A stretch of 64,000 nucleotides of DNA from Cenococcum geophilum 1.58 (taxonomy: Eukaryota > Ascomycota > Dothideomycetes > Gloniales > Gloniaceae): positions 2,104,746 through 2,168,745 of the forward strand of contig KV748194.1 in the NCBI GenBank assembly GCA_001692895.1, in the 5' to 3' direction. The notes under the pieces are model-generated. The model had not been told where the DNA came from and did no database searches. It saw only the letters and a list, made by a program, of their open reading frames with translations. The translations under genes and the position numbers were made by a program. Below, in pieces: positions 57,821-64,000 of this stretch. Within the stretch, counting starts at the first letter, position 1; the number at the start of each line of letters is the position of its first letter.

Positions 57821-60351
57821 CTATCTCTTCGCTTTACCAACTCTCGCCTTCGGCTTACTTTTCACAGCTGCACCTTTGCCCTTCCCTTTTTTTGCCCTCC
57901 TTCCAGCCTTCTCCAGCGTCCCCTTCCCCGCCCTCTCCGCGCTTCCCTTCTTCCACACCTTCCCTTCCATCCTATCATCTCTGATCTCCAGCTTCTTCCT
58001 GTCCTTCCCGCTAAGCCGCTTCTTTTCCTTCTTCCTCGACTCGCCATTTAGCTCCCTCGCGCCCTTCTCCCTCCCGACCTTCTTCTCCTTCTCGCTCTCA
58101 AACCACGTCCGCTTCGGCCGTGCCCTGATCTCGTCCTCGTGCACGACGAGGTTCTCGCCGCGCCGCAAGTCGCGCTCCGTGGCGCTGAGCACGCGCTCCT
58201 CCTTCTCCTCCTTCAAAATCTCCTCGACCTCGCCCTGCAGGCCTTCCAGGCGCGCCGCCCACGCCTCGGCAGCATCCCCCGGCACCTGCCGGCTGACCGC
58301 CTTGGCGCCCTGAGCTCGCGCGGATTTGACGGCCGCCTTGACGACTTTGCGGTCCGGCTCGGCCGCGATGGTGCAGGCGCGGCCGGTGCGGCCCGCGCGC
58401 GCGGTACGCCCGACGCGGTGCAGGTAGATTTCGTGGGATTGCGGGGCTTCGTAGTTGAGGACTGTGGCGACGTTTTTGATGTCGAGACCGCGCGAGGCGA
58501 GGTCGGTGGCGAGGAGGTAGGACGCTTTGCCTGAGCGGAAGGACTCGACGCTTTGGATGCGCTGCGGGGGGTGTGGTTAGCGGATAATTCGCTGGGGTGT
58601 GTATAGAAAAAGAGAGAGGGAGGTGAAGGGAATTGGATATGTTGTACCTGCTCCTGACTCATGCTTCCGTGCAGCTCTGCGGCTTTGAGTCCACAGATGC
58701 CGAACACGACCCTGACTCTGTGCGCCTCCTTTTTCTGGCGGAAGAAGACGATCACGCGGTCTGTGTAGACCTTCTCGCACAGATACATCAGGTAAGCTAG
58801 CCGCTTGTCTTCCCTCCCTGGCCTGAGCCTCACGAATTCTTGGACGAGGCCCTGGACTGTCTTTTTCTTCGCGTCCACCATCAGCCTCACTGGCCTGTTC
58901 AGCCCGACTCGGATGAGCTTGTCTACTGTGTCTGTCATGGTGGCCGAGAACAGCATCGTTTGCCTGGACTTCGGGATCGTGTTCAGGATCTCATTCAGCT
59001 CGTCCGCAAAGCCGTCTTCGAGCATGCGGTCCGCCTCGTCCAGGACCAGGATCTCGAGCGTGTCGACGGCGAAGCTGGCCGAGTTCCGCATGTGGTCGAT
59101 GAAACGACCGGGAGTCGCTATCACCACGTCCGGTCGCGTCTTCAACACGGCTTCTTGCTCGCGCAGGGAGAAACCGCCGACGAGCTGCGCGAAAGTGATG
59201 TCGGTGAAGCTGGCGAGCTTCTTGGCGACGTTGAAGCATTGGACTGCCAGTTCGCGGGTTGGCATTAGGATCGCGACGCGGGTTGTTGGAACTTTCTTTG
59301 GCCTATATAGGAGTCGTTCGAGGATGGGGATGACGAATGCTGCCGTCTTTCCGGAGCCGGTCACAGCGCCTCCAACAACGTCCTTGCCCAGTAAAGCGAC
59401 GGGTATAGTTTTGCGCTGGATGGGTGTTGGTTCGGTGAAGCCGACTGAAGCGAGACCCTTCAGGATAGGACGTGAGAGAGACATGCCCTGAAATGAGCCG
59501 GTAGTCTTTGTAGAAGGGTCCTTTGAGCCGTCTAGATTTTCCTCTGGGGCGAAGAACTCTGCACGGCGTTTGGCCTCTTCAGGATCTTCTCCGTCGTCGG
59601 ATGAAGCATCGGACGCTTCATCGAGAGGATGCGGGACGGGTGCCGCGACAGACTCATCGTCCGAGTCTTTCTCACCGTCGCTGTCGCTATCGCCGTCGCT
59701 TTCTGATGCTTTGTCCTTGCTATCCTCGACCCCATCCTCTTCCTCGTCTTCGCTGTCCGCAACACCCATCCCAAACCCATCTTCTGCCAGCAATTCGTCG
59801 TCTTCCTCATCACTAAACCCCGTAAAGTCTCCCTCCTCATCTTCCTCATCCTCTCCATTCTTCACATCCTCTCTCCCCTTCCCCTCCCGTGCCTTCCTCC
59901 TCCTCTCGATAATCTCATCCACATCCACCGCCTTGCTCCCGCCCTTCCCCCGCTGCTCCTCCTGCTCTTTCTGCCCCAACCCCCACCCATCAAAATCTTC
60001 TAAAACACCCGTGTCAACATCTCCAACCTGAAACTCAAAATCCGACGCCATAGCCCCGTCGTCTTCCCCCACCTCCTCTGCACTCTCCTCCCCATCCTCC
60101 TTCAGAGGCTCCTTGGCACGCTTCCCATTCTTCTGCTCCCGCCTCGCCTTCTTGCTCTTCTTCTTCTCCGCCTTCGCGTCTGCTACGCCTTCGTCCCGCT
60201 TGCGCTTCTTGCCCTTCCCCGCGAGCACCGCGGACGGGGGGCTCGCCGCATCGTCGGCGTCGGCGTCGGCGTCGGCGTCGTCGTCGCGGTCGGGGATGTC
60301 GTCGTTGTCGGAGATGGTGAAGACGAAGTCGTCGTCCAGGAACGGCGCCAT
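57821..60351 (-). CDS. DRS1: DEAD-box ATP-dependent RNA helicase Drs1
   Basis: Drs1/DDX27 is a nucleolar helicase needed for 27S pre-rRNA processing and 60S assembly. Two exons on the minus strand: 60,351-58,648 and 58,561-57,821 (814 residues). A long acidic and lysine-rich N-terminus (about 280 residues, including a [10 protein letters not shown] run from a GTCGGC repeat) precedes the helicase core. The core motifs are all intact: [56 protein letters not shown] and [10 protein letters not shown]. The intron separates the HGSMSQEQ and RIQSVESF blocks. The C-terminus is a basic tail. The start [17 protein letters not shown] matches the family. Confidence 0.94.
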
Positions 60352-60988
60352 TGCGTTCAAGGCGAGAGGAATTGGGGGGTTCGCGGGAAGAACAGCTGCG
60401 GATGTTTTGGTCGAAGGGTGGAGATGCGAGAAAGTGCTGGGTAGAAAAAGTTCGGAGGATCTGAGGGCGCTAGTAGGGATGTTGGGGGCGGTGAAGAGGC
60501 GGGTCTTGGCGTGGATTGAACTGTTTTGGTATGTTTTATGGAGTTGGACTACTGCTGCCATGTAATAATGGGTATCTACAGAGCGTACATAATTCCTGAA
60601 GACAAAAATGAGAACAGTGATCGCCATTCGCTATAAGATGCATTACAGGTTCTTTAATATGCCCGGATCTCCCCAAAGGTACGCCGTCGCAAAGCCGCCC
60701 TAGCGCTTTTGGCCTCTCCAAGCGCGAATGGGAAGAGAAGAAGCAGGCGTATATACAAAGCCCGAAAATAAAACATGGTAGCCGCCCAAAAGAGACGTAC
60801 AAGAAGCAAAAGAAAAAAGACAAAGAGGAAGAAAATTGACTAGCAACACCAGCAGAAATTATCCTTCATGCAACGTTATGCGGCCGTCTCTGAAAACACC
60901 ACCCATCCATTTCCCGAGTACAAGAGTAGCCCATAGCCACCCCTCCCTATTCAGCTCCATCTGCTTTCATTGCTGTGCGTCATAACAC
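60352..60988. other. Intergenic; DRS1 promoter
   Basis: The upstream region of DRS1 (minus) and the 3' flank of the gelsolin gene. No further gene seen. Confidence 0.55.
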
Positions 60989-63900
60989 CTACCGTCTCGT
61001 CGCCTCCAATGCCTTTTCGAGTCCTACGATCCGCAGACTCTTGCCTCGTCCTAACTTCCCCCTCATCAAGGCTGCTGCAGGCACCACGGAGTCGTCCCAG
61101 TGCCTAAACACTGCTTTCATGTCGCGGGGAACGCCCTCCAGAACGACAGTCGTGACGGGGACAAACGGACGGTCTTCAGCCGACGCGGCCAGAATGCCGT
61201 ACTCCTGCGCAAACAGCAGCGCCGTGCCAAAAGCCGCCGACTGGGATCCCGAAAGCGCTCCCACAATACTAACAAAGATTTGGTTAGCATCATCCTCCCC
61301 CTCCACAGTGCCGACTTACATATAAATCTCAAAGAAGGCGTCCAGCACATGGATGAACTCCGGCTCTAGATCCTTCTGACAAAACGGCGCAATCTCCGTC
61401 ACCTTGGTCACGGTGGGCGGGAGCGGCGATTTCGGCGTCTGCGGCGTCTGCGGTCTTGAGGTTGGCGTCGTCGCTCCAAAGTAAATGTTCTGCCACGATG
61501 GGCGGCGAAGCAAAGGCGCCAGAAATGAGCTCACCTGCAAGCTGGCTCCTGCCCCCCATCCTCCTCCTGTCCCTTGCTGTTGTTCGATCTTGAAAAGCCG
61601 CGCCCGGTACTTGTCGCTGCCGGCCTTGTACCGCCAGTGGTCGGCCGATCGCGGGATTGCCACGTTTTGTTTGCCTTTGCTTTTGTTAGAGCTGGTGCTG
61701 TCGTCGACCGGAGGAAAGATTTCGAAAAATTTGGGCGTCTCCGACCCTTCGTCGAGTTCGCAGAGTTCGCCTGAGGAACCGAGATCCATGCCGATGAGGC
61801 GTGCGCCGGAAAGCTCTTCGGCGGAGCAGCCGATGCCTTTCCATAGAAAGACGGTGCCACTGTTTGACGAGATTACATAAGGGAAGCCTGAGCAGAGGCT
61901 CTTGAGTGAGAGATCGACTTCGTCGAAGGCGATGTGGCCCATGTGGCGACGGCCGCAGAGCATGTACTGTTGCGACGCCGGCCGTGTTCCGCGACGAGTG
62001 ATGACAATGCCTCCAAGCGCCTCAAAGAAGTTGGGTGTCTCCTTTCCCTGTCGAAGGATGATGAGCTTGCCGTGGTTGTCTTTCGCTGCCTTGCGACCAA
62101 AGAGCTGGGCGTCCTCTAAGGCACCTTCTGGAACACCGGCGCCAGCCCAGAGATAGACTTCTGTTATTTTTGCGCCTTTAGAATTTCCAAAGTCATGGGT
62201 ACATAGATACATAGATTCTTCGAAAAGCACATGCTCCTCCTGCATCGGCACGGGTATTAGTTTGCCATCGCCTGATAATTCTTGTATCTGTTTACGGAGC
62301 GTCCTAATCTTTCCCGCAGGCCCCATGTCATAAGGACCGGATGTAAGTATCTGCTGAGCATCGATATAGCTGGGAAGTTCGCCAGTTGTGACTGGCAGTT
62401 CATCGAAGAAGTCTCCGAATAATTCGTTTGATTCGGCATTACCTGGAGTTGGAATTGCCTTGAACGGCTCTGAATGTCGTCCAGCACTTAGTGGTGGTGA
62501 TACTGGATATTTGGAATAGACTGGTTTTGGCGGGCTGGACTCCCGCTTGAATTGGGGCACGCCAGCTCCGCCTAGGCTTGCAAGGCCCAGGCCAACCCGC
62601 TTTGGTTTTGGTGCGAGAGGCGCTGGTTGCAGAGGCTGGGATGACTCAATTGGCTCTGATGTACGTGCTAAACCCGCACTCTCCATCGCAGCTTGCTCAT
62701 CAGCCCTGGTCGGTAGTTTTATTGGAGATTTCGACCGGGTAAGAGGTGGAGAGGCTGACGCGGACTGCCTGCCCCATAATGCAGTAGCACTCCTCACGGA
62801 GAAGCTAGAAGCTTCCGATGCTGGGGTCGAATCATTCTCCCGGGCAACTTCGGGCTTGGTTAAGGGCTTCTCCTCAGCAGGCGGGTCGGGAATGACAGAT
62901 CTCTCTACTGGTTTTGGCGTTATGGAAGGCAATGGTCGCGCACCTGCTGGCTTCCATTTCTCAGCTGGTAATGTGGAAGCGTCTCGCGTTGACGGAGTTT
63001 CTGACGGAAGGTCTGCAGGCTTTTCTAATTTTCGTTCTAGTGATGAGGACTTCCTCTCGAGCTCTGGCGATGGTGTTTTCCTGGGTGGTTCTTGAACTGG
63101 TGGCTTCTCTATCTTTCTCTCTAGCTGCGGCGATTTGACGGGTGTTAAGGGCCTGGCCTTGATTGACTCCCGTGACGGCGTTCGCGCAATACTAGACATT
63201 GGCGCAAGCCCTTCCGCCGCATTTGAAGTGTCTGGAGACGATACATTGCTCGGCAGAATGCTTTCGGATTTCACGAGAGGCACAGCGACCACCGGCGCAA
63301 CTTTAGCGGGCTCAGATTTCTCTTCTTTGGTAACTGGTGCCCTCCTTTTTGGACCACGAGCTCTACCCTTCGTCATGTGTGTCAGCTGAGGTCCAGGACC
63401 ATCATTTTCACCAGAGGTTGACTTTGCCGTGCTTCCAATTTCAGGTAGACTCCCTGTTTTTGAGGCTGCGGTACCACTCGACATGGGCGAAGGCCCTCGA
63501 GCGAGCATTCCAGCAAGAGCAGGATTGAAGCGATCAGCAAGCTTGCTTGATCTTACTGCCTCCTTGGGGGGGAACGCCGGAGTTGGCTCTGGCTGTTTCT
63601 CCGGCATGGTAGGCTTGGACTTTTCCCTGAGGCTCTTCTGTCGCGCTATGGCTTCTGGGGTTCGAGCATCCTTCTCCTTGACTGGCGATGGATGACTCGA
63701 AACGCTCTCTAATTTACCAAGGGTTTTTCTTTTCGCTATCGCTTCGGGAGTTGTAGGCGTAGGCATGGGGTCATTGCTTTTCTTCGAGTCTACAGCCCCG
63801 GTCTCCAAAGCTTTGGCCTTTATTGCTTCTTTTTGTTTAATTAGGCTCTCTTTCAGCTCGTCTTTACGGCCTCCGAGCTTAGGTCCTGCGGTGACTTGCA

Positions 63901-64000
63901 GCCCGGCTTTGCCACGGAGTATGTTACTCTTTAGTTCATCTGGAGGAACATATTTCTCCGTTTGCGTACGCTTGAGTTTACCGAATACATTTTGAAATTC
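60989..64000 (-). CDS. DUF4045-gelsolin-repeat protein (5' end outside window)
   Basis: The minus-strand frame is open to the window edge, so the 5' end is missing. The visible N-terminal part (from 64,000) reads EFQNVFGKLKRTQTEKYVPP, as in fungal DUF4045 proteins. A long Ser/Pro/Lys-rich disordered stretch follows, with repeated TPEAIAKRK-like segments. Gelsolin-type repeats lie at about 62,250-61,560 (EEHVLFEESMYLCTHDF, VYLWAGAGVPEGALEDAQLF, PYVISSNSGTVFLWKGIGC) and continue at the C-terminus (VTEIAPFCQKDLEPEFIHVL, IVGALSGSQSAAFGTALLFA). An intron lies at 61,269-61,319, and a 45-bp intron at 61,490-61,534 is possible (GTGAGC...GGCAG, no stop). Gelsolin repeats suggest actin binding, perhaps at the cell cortex; this is inferred. 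Confidence 0.82.

Overview
This window comes from a filamentous ascomycete (Pezizomycotina). The protein genes have short introns of about 45-145 bp with GTRAGT-like donors and YAG acceptors. The repeats carry the transition-only, TGG/CAG-to-stop damage typical of repeat-induced point mutation (RIP). Gene families such as fungal SDA1, a DUF4045-gelsolin protein, NACHT-ankyrin STAND genes and AA9 monooxygenases also fit. I do not name a species.

Region 1 (1-25,055) is one AT-rich transposon nest. A RIP-damaged chromodomain Ty3/gypsy element (gag, protease, RT, RNase H, integrase, chromodomain, start of the 3' LTR at 7,546) is split by a much less damaged, 5'-truncated LINE (1,319-2,574) with a 14-bp target-site duplication (TSD). 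A 5'-truncated Tad-like LINE (copy A, minus) follows. Next is a near full-length LINE of the same family (copy C, plus, 10,791-12,388 and 21,098-25,055). Copy C is split by a third full-length copy (B, minus, 14-bp TSD). Copy B is itself split by a 3,147-bp LTR element without recognisable gag or pol (186-bp LTRs, 5-bp TSD). Inside that element is the most unusual structure of the window: at least 16 clear short hairpins that share a 12-nt loop but have different, self-complementary stems, mixed with two or three other hairpin classes.

Region 2 (25,178-27,586) is SDA1 (60S ribosome biogenesis), whose start codon lies 122 bp from the LINE 3' end. Region 3 (27,900-35,196) is a 7.3-kb unit bounded by about 655-bp inverted repeats and TA dinucleotides. 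It carries a decayed NACHT-ankyrin STAND (NLR-like) gene; its left arm is interrupted by a 1.1-kb TIR element full of GCATATGC palindromes.

Region 4 (35,365-64,000) is gene-rich and not RIP-damaged. In order: a Mn-type cation diffusion facilitator, an APH-family kinase-like protein, an unrecognised gene, a flavin-reductase-like flavoprotein (minus), a MET2-like alpha/beta hydrolase (plus), a 2H phosphoesterase with a frameshift (minus), poly(A) polymerase PAP1 (plus), a broken AA9 monooxygenase gene with a perfect inverted repeat containing CreA-like sites upstream, an HSPA12-like Hsp70, phosphatidylinositol synthase PIS1, the DEAD-box helicase DRS1 (minus) and the 3' part of a DUF4045-gelsolin gene (minus, running off the window). 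Most are unrelated housekeeping genes with separate promoters. SDA1 and DRS1 both act in 60S subunit assembly.
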